This document shows positions 43,769 through 52,930 of a stretch of 64,000 bases of DNA, piece by piece. The notes under the pieces were generated by a model. It searched no databases. It had not been told where the DNA came from and was given only the letters and a program-made list of their open reading frames with translations. A program made the translations under genes and the position numbers. Source of the DNA: an uncultured delta proteobacterium (GTDB lineage Bacteria > Desulfobacterota > Desulfovibrionia > Desulfovibrionales > Desulfovibrionaceae). How positions within the stretch are numbered: position 1 is the first letter of the stretch; each line of letters begins with the position of its first letter. The stretch covers positions 1,510,970-1,574,969 of the forward strand of contig LT599018.1 of assembly GCA_900079685.1 (NCBI GenBank). The letters run 5' to 3'.

Positions 43769-44767
43769 ATGCAACCAGCTGTCCCTGAAAACATTTCTGA
43801 AGAATACTATCAGATAAGCGAAGCGATTCTTTCCAGTTTCCCGAAATATCGCCCGCCGCTCGACCTCTTCCGTCTCAAGGAAGACATCGCGCAACTCCAG
43901 CTGTTCATCAAGAAAGATACCCGCATCACCAACGAGCAGATCGAAGAAATATTCGCCCTGTGCAAAGAGGAAAACCTTTTTGTCTCGCGCGCGGATTTTC
44001 CCGTCTATTCCAAACACATCGTCAAACAGCTCGATCTGGTGCTCGTGGACAAGAACCTCAAGGAAGGGGAAGTCGCGGACATCACCCTGGACGCCCTCGG
44101 CCAGCGGCTGACGGATTTTTACGACCAGCCCGTGAAGCCCGTCTTCGACAACCTTTATGAAGCCGTGCAGGTGGTCACCGAATATATATGGCAGGACAAG
44201 CACCGGCTGCGCCTCTACCTGCGGCGCCTGTACACCGGGGAGCACTCCTTCATCCACCAGTCGCTGAATTCTTTTTCCGTCGGGTTGTGGCTTTTGTGCA
44301 AAACCCAGGGCGAGGAACTGCGCCGCAAGGAGTTTGACAAGGTCGCCATGGGTCTCGTCATCCACGACGTGGGGATGAGCAAGGTGCCGTCCTTCATCCT
44401 TTCCAAAACAGGCCCGCTCAAACCCGAAGAAAAAGAAAAAATCCCGCCCCACCCCATCATCGGCATGAAAATAGCCCAAAAGCTGGAAATCGTGACCGAG
44501 GAAATCAGGGGAATCGTGCTGGAACACCAGGAACGCATGGACGGCAGCGGCTACCCGCAGCGCATAAAAGGGAACGACATCAGCCGGCTCGGCCGGCTGG
44601 CTGCCGTTGCGGACTCCTTCGCGGCCATGATCCAAAAGCGGCCCTACGCCGAGGCCATGCCCCCGGTGGATGCGGCAAAGGCGCTCGCCAACGATAAAGC
44701 CCGGTACGACGCCCACTTTACAATACCGCTCATGACGGCCTATGTTGTGAACGATTTTTCCTGTTAG
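43769..44767 (+). CDS. HD-GYP domain protein
   Basis: Predicted cytoplasmic phosphohydrolase of 332 residues, probably hydrolysing cyclic di-GMP or a related nucleotide. The first 150 residues are helical with no domain I can name. The C-terminal half is HD-GYP: HQSLNSFSVGLW, the metal ligands in VIHDVGMSKVP (near 198-208), HPIIGMKIAQ near 231, then LEHQERMDGSGYP (252-264) and ADSFAAM. Canonical HD-GYP has HHE before the R-x-DGxGYP element; here the middle His is followed by Gln (EHQER), one of several natural variants, so activity should be tested. No signal peptide or sensor domain is seen. It follows pyk after a terminator, so it has its own promoter. Confidence 0.88.
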   Translation: MQPAVPENISEEYYQISEAILSSFPKYRPPLDLFRLKEDIAQLQLFIKKDTRITNEQIEEIFALCKEENLFVSRADFPVYSKHIVKQLDLVLVDKNLKEGEVADITLDALGQRLTDFYDQPVKPVFDNLYEAVQVVTEYIWQDKHRLRLYLRRLYTGEHSFIHQSLNSFSVGLWLLCKTQGEELRRKEFDKVAMGLVIHDVGMSKVPSFILSKTGPLKPEEKEKIPPHPIIGMKIAQKLEIVTEEIRGIVLEHQERMDGSGYPQRIKGNDISRLGRLAAVADSFAAMIQKRPYAEAMPPVDAAKALANDKARYDAHFTIPLMTAYVVNDFSC

Positions 44768-44799
44768 CACGCCACCAAGGGCGTAAAAAGAGACCTGTC

Positions 44800-47301
44800 A
44801 TGCCCGGAAAAACGCTGTTGCAGACCGCGCGAACGCGGCACGTATTGTTTTGCCTTCTTTGCCTCGCCTTCCTTGCCGCAAGCGGATGCAAACCCGCCCG
44901 GACGGGCGATGCCGACAACGTCCCCCAAGGCCCGGCGGACCAGGCGACCGTCGTTTCCACGGGCGCGCGCCGCGCGGACCCGGGCTATATCCAATACCTC
45001 GAGCGCCTCTCCATGGCCGGCAGCCAGGTGGAACTCGCCCGCGTGGTCTCCGGCAGTCAGCTCAGCTGGCTCCGCCCGGCGTCGGCCCCCCTCCCGGACC
45101 CGCTGCTGGTCCTCGCGGATACCTGGCTTTCCGTCAATCCGCTCGTCACGCTGCCGGAAACGAAACGGAGCGTCTTTTCCTCCCTGGCCTCCCCCCGGTA
45201 CTGGCAAATTTTCGGCAGGAGCAGGCTGAACGGGCTGTACATCGCCCCGGCCAACGGTTCCGGCGCGCTCTGGGCCTATAACCGCAAAGCTTCGGCCAAG
45301 GGCGACGACGTCATCCAATATACCTTTTCCGAAGCCGCGGGAACGGAAGACGATTATTTCAGGCTGCTCCAGGCCGCCAACTCCAACCGGAAGCTCCTCG
45401 GGCTGGAACTGACCCCGGCGGCCACCGGCCTCGGCCCGGACTTTTTCCTGGCGGCCCGGTTCCACCGGCAGTTCTCCGGCGTGTACTGCATGGTCGAACT
45501 GCCCAAACAGCTCTGGTCCGCCCTGCCCGGGGTTCCCGATCAGTGGCGCGGCGCGCCGCTGGATGAAGGACAGGTCGCCGCCCTCGCCGCGCAAAAGCTT
45601 CTGCCCCCGGCCATGGCCCAGGATTTCCTGCCCACCGGGAAAGAAGGCGGCTGGGCCGTCACCGGCGAAATTTACGGCGTGGACGGCCTTATGCGCCGCT
45701 GGGCGTACCGGTACTACGGGTCCCCAGACCGGCCCGTCCTCAACTGGGAAGACCCCTCCACCGGGGCGCGGCGCATCCTCTCCGGCAGCGCCATCCGCGA
45801 CGTGGGCATCCTCGGCTCCGCCCTTATCGGCATGCGGCTTGACGGCCTGTACGGCCTGGATGCGGCCGCGCCCGGCTCCCCCGTGCAATTCACGCCGACC
45901 CCCGCGGACGAAGCGGCCGTCGCCATCAGCCGGGAGGTGCGCCGGTACGGCGGCTGGGCCTGGCTGAAGGACGACATTCCCCTCTCCCTCGTACGCGACC
46001 TGATGGCCGAAGGCCCGGACTTTTTCCAGGACCATATCTTTTCCCCCGGCATAGAGCACGCCATGCTGACCGGGTCCACCGCGCTCTTGGAGACCATGGT
46101 GGACGAGGCCCTGGTCCTCGGCCTGGACATGCGCCGGTTCGTGCACGCCACCGCAGGGGAACAGGGGATCAACTACAACCTGCCGCACCTGGCCCAGGTC
46201 GCTTCCGGCCACACGGAAGCGAGCCTGCTCCGCCCGGCCCAGGCCGACGAACTGCGGCAGAACACCTTGAAAGAAGCGATGAACGTCGTCTACGCCGCGA
46301 ACGTCTCCTCCCCGCGCGGCGACGACAAGGCCCCCCTGCGGGGCAAGGATCTGTACACCACCCCCGCCGGGATCGCCGCCCTGGCCCTTGGCGCGGGCAA
46401 CGCCCATTCCGTGACCGAATCCATGGAACCCCTCGTCCGCGAGGGACATTTCCTGCAAGTGTTCGTCCGGGCCATGCTGCCGGGGCTGTTCATGCTCTCC
46501 GGCCAGGACATGACCGGCGCCCTGCCCCTGAGCTGGCACGCCATGACCGATACCGCGGAAGGCTGGGACGTGGCCCTGACCTCGCGCGGCGCCCACGCCT
46601 ATACCCAGTCCGTGCCGGATGCCGCGGTCACGGCGCTCGGCGTGCCCAAGGCCAGGACCATCTACTCCACGCCCGACGTCCAGATTCTTGAGGAAACCTC
46701 CTTCGCGGCCCGGCTCGCCGAGGCGCTCGCCATCCGCACCTCCTACGCCATGGCCAACGGCACCTTCTACGGCCGGTTTGAAACCACCGCGCCCGGCTGC
46801 TTCGCCTTCGCGGTCGTTTTGCCGGCGGCCGGCCACGCGCAGCCCGCCGCCGCCTCTCCGGACGGGGGGGCCGGGCCGGACGGGCCTGCCGCCCGGCCGG
46901 CCGCCACCGCCACCCCCGCCAGGGAAGAGGCCGTTATCAGCAACTCCGCGACGGGCCGCAAGGGCACGGCCGCCGAACGCTTGAAGCAGCGGCACGAGGA
47001 AACCAAGCGGCTGCGCGGCGAACTAGAGTCCCGGATCGTCACCGTGCCCGCCGTGCCCGGCAAAAACCAGAGCGGCGACGCCGCCATGATCGTTGTGGCC
47101 AACTTCTCGCGTGAGACGGTCCGCCAGGTGCTGAACCTCCACCACGACCCGGTGTTGCAGCGCATCCGCCAGAAGGGCGAGCCGAAGCTCCTCACCAAGG
47201 GGAAATCGGGCAACGAGATCCAGATGACCCACGGCGAGCAGACCGCGACCGTGACCCTCGGTCCCTGGCAGTGCGCCGCCGTGCTTGTCGGCAAGCCCTG
47301 A
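44800..47301 (+). CDS. Large lipoprotein with degenerate GH13/amylase-like features
   Basis: I do not recognise this family with certainty. The 833-residue protein has an N-terminal signal with a lipobox ending LAASGC, so Cys30 should be lipidated and the protein anchored in the envelope. In the middle, EIYGVDGLMRRWAYRYYG and ALIGMRLDGLYGLDA resemble the barrel strand that carries the nucleophile in GH13 enzymes (xRxDxxxxLD). The C-terminal strand MIVVANFSRETVRQVLNL looks like the beta-sandwich of trehalose synthase or amylase. The catalytic acid and second Asp could not be found, so a non-catalytic or divergent glycan protein is possible. A Pro/Ala-rich stretch (near 680-710) interrupts the domain boundary. 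It lies between HD-GYP and a GT2 transferase (22 bases after it), suggesting a glycan theme. Confidence 0.7.
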   Translation: MPGKTLLQTARTRHVLFCLLCLAFLAASGCKPARTGDADNVPQGPADQATVVSTGARRADPGYIQYLERLSMAGSQVELARVVSGSQLSWLRPASAPLPDPLLVLADTWLSVNPLVTLPETKRSVFSSLASPRYWQIFGRSRLNGLYIAPANGSGALWAYNRKASAKGDDVIQYTFSEAAGTEDDYFRLLQAANSNRKLLGLELTPAATGLGPDFFLAARFHRQFSGVYCMVELPKQLWSALPGVPDQWRGAPLDEGQVAALAAQKLLPPAMAQDFLPTGKEGGWAVTGEIYGVDGLMRRWAYRYYGSPDRPVLNWEDPSTGARRILSGSAIRDVGILGSALIGMRLDGLYGLDAAAPGSPVQFTPTPADEAAVAISREVRRYGGWAWLKDDIPLSLVRDLMAEGPDFFQDHIFSPGIEHAMLTGSTALLETMVDEALVLGLDMRRFVHATAGEQGINYNLPHLAQVASGHTEASLLRPAQADELRQNTLKEAMNVVYAANVSSPRGDDKAPLRGKDLYTTPAGIAALALGAGNAHSVTESMEPLVREGHFLQVFVRAMLPGLFMLSGQDMTGALPLSWHAMTDTAEGWDVALTSRGAHAYTQSVPDAAVTALGVPKARTIYSTPDVQILEETSFAARLAEALAIRTSYAMANGTFYGRFETTAPGCFAFAVVLPAAGHAQPAAASPDGGAGPDGPAARPAATATPAREEAVISNSATGRKGTAAERLKQRHEETKRLRGELESRIVTVPAVPGKNQSGDAAMIVVANFSRETVRQVLNLHHDPVLQRIRQKGEPKLLTKGKSGNEIQMTHGEQTATVTLGPWQCAAVLVGKP

Positions 47302-47323
47302 TCCCGGCGTGACCGGAGACGCC

Positions 47324-48082
47324 ATGAAGTACAGCATTGTCATCGCCGTGATGAACGGGGCCGAAACGCTCAGAAAAACCTTGGGGTCCGTCTTCACGCA
47401 AACGTATCCCGGGTGGGAGATCGTCGTGCAGGACGGCGGCTCCACGGACGGCACCCTCGCCATTCTGAAGGACTGCGGCAAGGATGTCGACTGGCGGAGC
47501 GAGCCGGATACCGGCATCTACGACGCCTGGAACAAGGCCCTTGACCGGGTTACCGGCGACTGGGTGCTGTTCCTGGGCGCGGACGATTGTCTGCTGCACA
47601 GGCATGTGCTGGCCCAATGCGGCCCCTATCTGGCCGCGCTGCCCGACGATATCCTGTTCGCCTACGGGACGCTGCTGATGAGCAACGGCCCGGACGACAA
47701 GACGGCCCTTCGTATCTCCCGCTCGCTGCATGCCGTTTACCACCAGATCCTGCAGGATATGCCCATGCCCTTTCCGGCGACGTTCATCCGCTCGTCCGCG
47801 TTTCGCGGGCAGCGTTTCGATACGCGCTACGCCATCGCGGGGGATTACGAATTCGCGGCCAGGCTGGCGACCCGCTCCAACATCGCCCGGCTGCCCGTCT
47901 GGGTTGCGTACATGCTCCGGGGAGGAATAAGCGACAACCCCGCGACCGCCCAAAAACTTTTCCGGGAACGCGACCGTATCCTGCGGACCGTGGTGGCCTC
48001 CCGCGCCGGGGAGTTCGTGCAGGGCCTCGCGGACCATTTTCTCGACTACGACATCTCCATGGACCCCATCCCCGAACAGTAG
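47324..48082 (+). CDS. Family 2 glycosyltransferase
   Basis: GT-A glycosyltransferase of 252 residues that should transfer a sugar from a nucleotide donor to a surface or secondary glycan. The fold starts with YSIVIAVMNGAETLRKTL; the donor-site EIVVQDGGSTDGTLAIL (near 32-48) is classic, and the metal-binding LFLGADDCLL carries the DxD-like pair. A C-terminal segment PMPFPATFIRSSAFRGQRFD resembles relatives that build capsule or O-antigen repeats. The start at 47324 follows GGAG. It begins 22 bases after the lipoprotein gene and may be cotranscribed with it. It is followed by ettA after a 114-base gap. Confidence 0.88.
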   Translation: MKYSIVIAVMNGAETLRKTLGSVFTQTYPGWEIVVQDGGSTDGTLAILKDCGKDVDWRSEPDTGIYDAWNKALDRVTGDWVLFLGADDCLLHRHVLAQCGPYLAALPDDILFAYGTLLMSNGPDDKTALRISRSLHAVYHQILQDMPMPFPATFIRSSAFRGQRFDTRYAIAGDYEFAARLATRSNIARLPVWVAYMLRGGISDNPATAQKLFRERDRILRTVVASRAGEFVQGLADHFLDYDISMDPIPEQ

Positions 48083-48196
48083 CCGGCGTATCCGGAAACG
48101 CGGCGGCGGCCCGGTTTTCCGGCCTTGACCCAATCTCCCCCTGATTGTAGAAGGTCGTGTCCGTTTTGGGACAACTCTATCCCCAATGAGGATTTC

Positions 48197-49882
48197 ATGA
48201 GCAACGACGCTGAAAAAGTCATTTATTCCATGTACAAAGTCACCAAGCGCCACGGCCAGCGCGAGGTGCTCAAAGACATAACGCTCGGGTATTTCTACGG
48301 CGCCAAGATCGGCGTCCTGGGTCTCAACGGGTCGGGCAAGAGCTCGCTCCTCAAGATCCTGGCCGGGGTGGATACCGCCTTTGACGGCGAAACCTCCATT
48401 TCTCCCGGCTATACCATCGGCTACCTGGAGCAGGAACCGCTGGTGGACGAAACCCGCACCGTGCGCGAGGTGGTGGAGGAAGGCCTGGGCGAACTCGTTG
48501 CCATCCGGGACGAGTACGAAGCCATCAACGCCAAGTTCGCCGAGCCCATGGACCCCGAGGAAATGGACAAGCTCATCGAGCGCCAGGGCGAAGTGCAGGA
48601 GCTGATGGACAACAAGGGCATCTGGGACCTGGACGCCAAGATCGAAATGGCCATGGACGCCCTGCGCTGCCCCAGCGGCGACACGCCTGTCTCCGTCATC
48701 TCCGGCGGCGAAAGACGCCGCGTGGCGCTTTGCCGCCTGCTGCTCCAGAACCCGGACATCCTGCTGCTCGACGAACCCACCAACCACCTGGACGCCGAGT
48801 CCGTGGCCTGGCTGGAGCGGTTCCTCCAGAGCTTCCCCGGCACCGTTATCGCGGTCACCCACGACCGCTACTTCCTGGACAACGTGGCCGGCTGGATTCT
48901 GGAACTGGACCGTGGCCGGGGCATTCCCTGGAAGGGCAACTACTCCTCCTGGCTGGAACAGAAGCAAAAACGCCTTGCCACCGAGGAAAAATCCGAAGCC
49001 GAACGCCAGAAAACATTGCAGCGCGAGCTTGAATGGATCCGTATGGCGCCCAAGGGCCGCCACGCCAAGAGCAAGGCCCGCATCAACGCGTATGAGTCCA
49101 TGCTCTCCTTCGAGGCCGAGCGCCGCGCGCCGGACCTGGAAATTTACATCCCGCCCGGACCGCGTCTGGGCAAGGTGGTCGTCGAGGCGGACAACGTATC
49201 CAAAGCCCTTGGCGACAAGCTGCTGATGGAAGGGCTGAACTGCCTGGTTCCGCCGGGCGCCATCGTGGGCATCATCGGCCCCAACGGCGCGGGCAAGTCC
49301 ACCTTTTTCAAGATGATCGCGGGGCTTGAGAAGCCGGATTCCGGCACCCTCAAAGTCGGCGAAACCGTGAAACTGGCCTACGTGGACCAGAACCGCGAAT
49401 CCCTCACCCCCGGCAAGACCGTGTACGAGATCATCAGCGGCGGGTACGACATGGTCAAGCTGGGCAACCGGGAAATCAACGCCCGGGCCTATTGCTCGCG
49501 GTTCAACTTCATGGGCGCGGACCAGCAGAAAAAAGTGGACGTGCTCTCCGGCGGGGAGCGCAACCGGCTGCACCTTGCGGTCATGCTCCAGTCCGGGGCC
49601 AACGTGCTGCTGCTCGACGAACCCACCAACGATCTGGATGTCAACACCATGCGCGCCCTGGAAGACGGCCTGGAAAACTTCGCGGGCACCGTTTTGGTCA
49701 TCAGCCACGACCGCTGGTTCCTGGACAGGATCGCCACCCACATCCTGGCCTTTGAGGGCGACTCCAAAGTCGACTTCTTCGACGGCAACTACACCGAATA
49801 CGAAGAAGATCGCAAAAAACGCCTCGGCAAGGAAGCGGACCAGCCCCACCGCGTAAAATTCCGCAAACTGACGAGAGATTAA
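48197..49882 (+). CDS. ettA: Energy-dependent translational throttle protein EttA (ABC-F)
   Basis: Ribosome-associated ABC-F ATPase that senses the ATP/ADP state at the E site and restrains the first peptide bond. The 561 residues give two ATPase halves without membrane segments. The first has GLNGSGKSSLL (near 40), VISGGERRRVALCRLLL and LLLDEPTNHLDAES. The second has GPNGAGKSTFFKM near 360, VLSGGERNRLHL and LLLDEPTNDLD. The arm domain of EttA is included after the first Walker A, and a P-site tRNA interaction motif follows. The true start is ATG 48197, with GAGG just upstream; an earlier frame from 48125 lacks a site. It stands alone and ends in a long hairpin. Confidence 0.96.
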   Translation: MSNDAEKVIYSMYKVTKRHGQREVLKDITLGYFYGAKIGVLGLNGSGKSSLLKILAGVDTAFDGETSISPGYTIGYLEQEPLVDETRTVREVVEEGLGELVAIRDEYEAINAKFAEPMDPEEMDKLIERQGEVQELMDNKGIWDLDAKIEMAMDALRCPSGDTPVSVISGGERRRVALCRLLLQNPDILLLDEPTNHLDAESVAWLERFLQSFPGTVIAVTHDRYFLDNVAGWILELDRGRGIPWKGNYSSWLEQKQKRLATEEKSEAERQKTLQRELEWIRMAPKGRHAKSKARINAYESMLSFEAERRAPDLEIYIPPGPRLGKVVVEADNVSKALGDKLLMEGLNCLVPPGAIVGIIGPNGAGKSTFFKMIAGLEKPDSGTLKVGETVKLAYVDQNRESLTPGKTVYEIISGGYDMVKLGNREINARAYCSRFNFMGADQQKKVDVLSGGERNRLHLAVMLQSGANVLLLDEPTNDLDVNTMRALEDGLENFAGTVLVISHDRWFLDRIATHILAFEGDSKVDFFDGNYTEYEEDRKKRLGKEADQPHRVKFRKLTRD

Positions 49883-49890
49883 GACGAATC

Positions 49891-49937
49891 GGGGGAGGGA
49901 ACCAACAGGGCTTGAAGCCCTGATGGTTCCCTCCCCC
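49891..49937 (+). terminator. Long hairpin after ettA
   Basis: An outer 14-bp stem GGGGGAGGGAACCA with TGGTTCCCTCCCCC, and an inner CAGGGCT with AGCCCTG, nine bases after the ettA stop. No T run, so it is more a stable 3' end than a textbook terminator. Confidence 0.65.
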
Positions 49938-49987
49938 GTACCCCCTCCCTCCTTTACCCGCGATTTTGGTATGTTACGGAAAATACC

Positions 49988-50128
49988 ATGCAGACCGTCG
50001 CCGACCGCATCATTGCCTTCAACACATCCCTGGAATTCACCGCACCCCTGCCGCCGGGAGATACGGCGCAACACAGGCTGTTCTTTCAAAAAAATAATAC
50101 GTTCATGTACAACGCAAGTATGCTATAG
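49988..50128 (+). pseudogene. Short ORF, possible N-terminal remnant of a uracil-DNA-glycosylase-like gene
   Basis: This encodes 46 residues beginning MQTVADRIIAFNTSLEFT and then APLPPG, an N-terminal pattern like that of SMUG2-type uracil-DNA glycosylases (DUF4918). The match ends at about residue 24, and the rest is AT-rich without the family's following motif. The likeness is from memory and low confidence. It lies upstream of the flavodoxin-like gene and may now serve as its leader. Confidence 0.3.
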
Positions 50129-50164
50129 ACAGTACTCCATCGTTCTCAAAACAAGGAGCTGACC

Positions 50165-50743
50165 ATGGCAGACCTCGTCATCATTTCCCATTCCGGCTAC
50201 GGCCACACCCAAAAACAGGCTGACGCCGTTCTTGAGGGCGTGAAAAGCGTGCCCGGCGTCACCGTAAAAGCCATCGCCATCGATAAGGACGGCAAAGTCC
50301 CGGAAACCGCCTGGGACGATCTGGCGGCAGCCGACGGGATCATCTTCGGCGCGCCCACGTATATGGGCGGCCCGAGCTGGCAGTTCAAGAAGTTCGCGGA
50401 CGCGTCCTCCAAAGTCTGGACGCCCGCGACCTGGCAGGACAAAATCGCCGCCGGGTTCACCAATTCCGCGTCCATCAACGGCGACAAGCACTCCACCATC
50501 GCCTACCTGATAACCCTGGCCATGCAGCACGGCATGCTCTGGGTGGGTACCGGCATGAAGCCCTCCAACACGCTCGCCGCCCAGCGCAACGACGTCAACT
50601 GGCTGGGCGCGTATGCCGGGCTGATGGCCCAGTCCCCGTCGGACAGCAGCCCGGCCCAGGGCCCCCTGCCCGGCGACCTGGAAACCGCCCGGCTTTTCGG
50701 CAAGCGCGTGGCCGAACTGGTCAGCCGCCTGAGCGCGAAGTAA
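50165..50743 (+). CDS. Flavodoxin-like NAD(P)H-dependent oxidoreductase (WrbA-type)
   Basis: Flavodoxin-fold protein of 192 residues that binds FMN and probably reduces quinones by two electrons. The phosphate loop is ISHSGYGHTQKQADAVLEG (6-24), the isoalloxazine-contact block GIIFGAPTYMGGPSWQFKKF (58-77) is like that of WrbA, and the NSASINGDKHSTIAYL stretch continues the family pattern. Family members protect against oxidative stress. It is preceded by a strong CAAGGAG. The -10-like TATGCT and AT-rich DNA upstream probably hold its promoter. It converges with the aminotransferase gene across a shared hairpin. Confidence 0.9.
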   Translation: MADLVIISHSGYGHTQKQADAVLEGVKSVPGVTVKAIAIDKDGKVPETAWDDLAAADGIIFGAPTYMGGPSWQFKKFADASSKVWTPATWQDKIAAGFTNSASINGDKHSTIAYLITLAMQHGMLWVGTGMKPSNTLAAQRNDVNWLGAYAGLMAQSPSDSSPAQGPLPGDLETARLFGKRVAELVSRLSAK

Positions 50744-50786
50744 CACCGCAAACCCCGTGGGATAGCGTCGGCTATGCGCCACAGTA

Positions 50787-50838
50787 AAAACGCGTAACGG
50801 CGGGCAAAGCCCGACAAAGCCCGCCGTTACGCGTTTTG
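50787..50838. terminator. Bidirectional terminator between convergent genes
   Basis: A 15-bp perfect stem at 50791-50805 and 50819-50833 encloses 13 bases, with AAAAA to the left and TTTTG to the right. It serves both the flavodoxin-like gene and the aminotransferase. Confidence 0.85.
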
Positions 50839-50854
50839 TGAGAAGGGTTACATC

Positions 50855-51964
50855 CTAGCGCAACGCGTCTTCCACCGCCGCAAGCGCCTTTTGCATCAGG
50901 ATGGGATCGGCCTGCGTGCCCATGTGGCCCAGGCGGAAGACCTTGCCCGCCATGGGGCCGAAGCTGCCGGAAACGATCAGGCCGCGCTCTCGCAGCGCCT
51001 GCCGCCACGCGGGCCAGGTGTACTTTTCCGGCACCATGGCGGCCGTGACCGTGGGCGCGCTGACCGCGTCCGGGCGCGGGAAGACCGGCACGCCGATGCG
51101 CGCCAGCCCCTCGCGGCACTGTTTCGCCACGATCGCGTGCCGGGCGAAGGCCGCTTCCAGCCCTTCCCGCAACAGCGCGTCCGCCGCCGCGTGCAATGCG
51201 GCCACGCCGTGCCAGCTCGGGGTGTAGGGGCAGCGCCCGTCCTTGTAAATGGTTTTGAACGGCAGAATGGCGTCGTAGCCCTGGTAGTTGACGTTCGCCA
51301 TGATGTCCCAGGCCGTGGGGCTCACGGATACGATGCTCATGGTGGGCGGCGCGGACAGGCATTTTTGCGAGCCCGCCATGACCAGATCGATGTTCCAGGC
51401 TTTGGCGTCGATAGAGGCCCCGCCCAGGCTCGCCACGGCGTCCACGCACAAAAGCGGCACGCCGAGGCGCTGTTTCATCGCCCCGAGTTCCGCCAGCGGG
51501 TTCAGGGTGCCGGAAGGCGTTTCGCAGTGCACGGCGGTTATCATGACCGGACGGCATCGTTTGATGGCGGCCTCGATCTGCGCCAGGCTGTCGCCGTTGC
51601 CGATGGTGGAATCGTACGGCAGGGAAACCTTGGTCACCTTGCAGCCCATGGATTCGGCCATGTCCGCCATGCCGTCGCCAAAGACCCCGGTACCCACGGT
51701 CAGGACGGCATCGCCCCGTTTGAGGCAGCTTTTCAACGCGCCCCAGAGCGCGAGCATGCCTTCCCCGGTCATGAGCACCACGTCGTCGTCCGTGCCCATG
51801 AGCCCGGCGAGCTTGCCGGCGGTCTCCTTGTACAGGGGCAGAAAATCCGGCTCGATCTGGCCGGAGCCGTAATCCCGCGCGATGGCTTCGATAACGTCCG
51901 GGTGCAGGGTCACGGGGCCTGCGACCATGGGAATGGGCGCATACATGGAAACGGGCTTGCTCAT
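50855..51964 (-). CDS. Class V aminotransferase (serine/alanine-glyoxylate type)
   Basis: PLP-dependent aminotransferase of 369 residues, similar to alanine-glyoxylate or serine-pyruvate transaminases and to phosphonate-pathway relatives. The N-terminal GPVTLHPDVIEAIARDYG, the TGEGMLALWGALKS segment near 66-79, and AVHCETPSGTLNPLAELG near 143-160 are family features. The PLP lysine is in MAGSQKCLSAPP. The exact donor cannot be set. pdxY lies 16 bases upstream in the same direction, so the aminotransferase is second in an operon with a pyridoxal kinase, which would supply its cofactor. The ribosome-binding site is AAGGAAA just before ATG. Confidence 0.88.
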   Translation of the reverse strand: MSKPVSMYAPIPMVAGPVTLHPDVIEAIARDYGSGQIEPDFLPLYKETAGKLAGLMGTDDDVVLMTGEGMLALWGALKSCLKRGDAVLTVGTGVFGDGMADMAESMGCKVTKVSLPYDSTIGNGDSLAQIEAAIKRCRPVMITAVHCETPSGTLNPLAELGAMKQRLGVPLLCVDAVASLGGASIDAKAWNIDLVMAGSQKCLSAPPTMSIVSVSPTAWDIMANVNYQGYDAILPFKTIYKDGRCPYTPSWHGVAALHAAADALLREGLEAAFARHAIVAKQCREGLARIGVPVFPRPDAVSAPTVTAAMVPEKYTWPAWRQALRERGLIVSGSFGPMAGKVFRLGHMGTQADPILMQKALAAVEDALR

Positions 51965-51980
51965 GGGGTATTTTCCTTTC

Positions 51981-52856
51981 TTATAACAACGTATAGGTGC
52001 TGGCGGTCATGGGCGCGTTCAGCGAGCGCAGGACGCGCTCCAGCAGAATGCCGTTGCGGGTGGGCAGATCGTGGCCGAAGGTGGCCTTGATGCCGAGCGT
52101 CACGAACTGCGCGGCCCGGTCGATGGCCACGGGGAGCGAATCGCCCTGCAACAGGCTGCCGGTGACCACGCTGGCGAAGGTGTCGCCCGTGCCGGGGTAA
52201 AAGGCCGGGATATAGTCGCAGGCCACCTGCCAGTACATGTCGCGGGGCCTGTCGTAGGCCGCGACGGCCGTCTTGTGGCCGTTCTTGCTCGAGGACGCGC
52301 TGGTGATGATGACCTTCTCCGGCCCCATGTCGCCGAGCCGCGCCAGCCATTCCCGCAATGTGCCGACGGAAAGTTCCTTATCCGGGAATTTCTCGCCCAG
52401 CAAAAACGCGGCTTCCGTCAAGTTGGGCGTGATGCAGTGGGCGCGGGTGACGAGCCAGCGCATGCGTTCCACCATGTCGTCGGTCATGGTGGCGTCCAGT
52501 GCGCCGTTGTCGCCGAGGACCGGGTCCACCACGGCGAACCCGCCGGGCAGGAGGTTGTTCTCGATGCACCGCGCGACCAGGTCCACCTGGGCCGGGGAGC
52601 CGAGAAACCCGCTGTACACGGCGTCGAACTTCGCGCCGAGCCTGTCCCAGTGGTCGAGAAAACCGGCCATGGCGTGCGTTAAGTCCACAAAGACGAAATC
52701 GTCAAAAGCCCCGGTTTCCGAGGACAACACGGCGGTGGGCAGGGAGTAGACCTGGGCGCCCATGGTCGAAAGAATGGGGATGGCGACGGCAAGGGACGTT
52801 CTGCCGAACCCGGAAAGGTCATGAATGGCCGCTACGCTCGTAAGGGGGGACCGCAT
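51981..52856 (-). CDS. pdxY: Pyridoxamine/pyridoxal kinase
   Basis: Ribokinase-fold kinase that phosphorylates pyridoxal, pyridoxamine or pyridoxine to the 5'-phosphates in B6 salvage. The 291-residue form begins at 52856, preceded by TGGAG. The early VAAIHDLSGFGRTSLAVAIPIL is the standard opening. The ATP-binding PGTGDTFASVVTGSLL and VDPVLGDNG segments contain the catalytic Asp. A Thr-rich lid is not obvious. The neighbouring PLP aminotransferase in the same operon fits. It diverges from the potassium-channel gene. Confidence 0.9.
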   Translation of the reverse strand: MRSPLTSVAAIHDLSGFGRTSLAVAIPILSTMGAQVYSLPTAVLSSETGAFDDFVFVDLTHAMAGFLDHWDRLGAKFDAVYSGFLGSPAQVDLVARCIENNLLPGGFAVVDPVLGDNGALDATMTDDMVERMRWLVTRAHCITPNLTEAAFLLGEKFPDKELSVGTLREWLARLGDMGPEKVIITSASSSKNGHKTAVAAYDRPRDMYWQVACDYIPAFYPGTGDTFASVVTGSLLQGDSLPVAIDRAAQFVTLGIKATFGHDLPTRNGILLERVLRSLNAPMTASTYTLL

Positions 52857-52930
52857 CGCAACTCCAGTGGAAAGGTATGGCGAAATGCCCGGCATGCCGC
52901 CGGAACACCCGCAGAATACGCGAATCGCAT

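Noticed and set aside
44764-46995. A 743-codon minus-strand frame over the lipoprotein gene
   Set aside because: Antisense shadow: Gly/Arg/His-rich and without motifs, while the plus strand has a lipobox and a ribosome-binding context.
47192-50089. A 965-codon open frame on the minus strand across ettA and its flanks
   Set aside because: It is antisense to two well-supported genes (GT2 and EttA) and arises from high-GC codon bias; its sequence has no domain and low-complexity Gly/His/Val composition.
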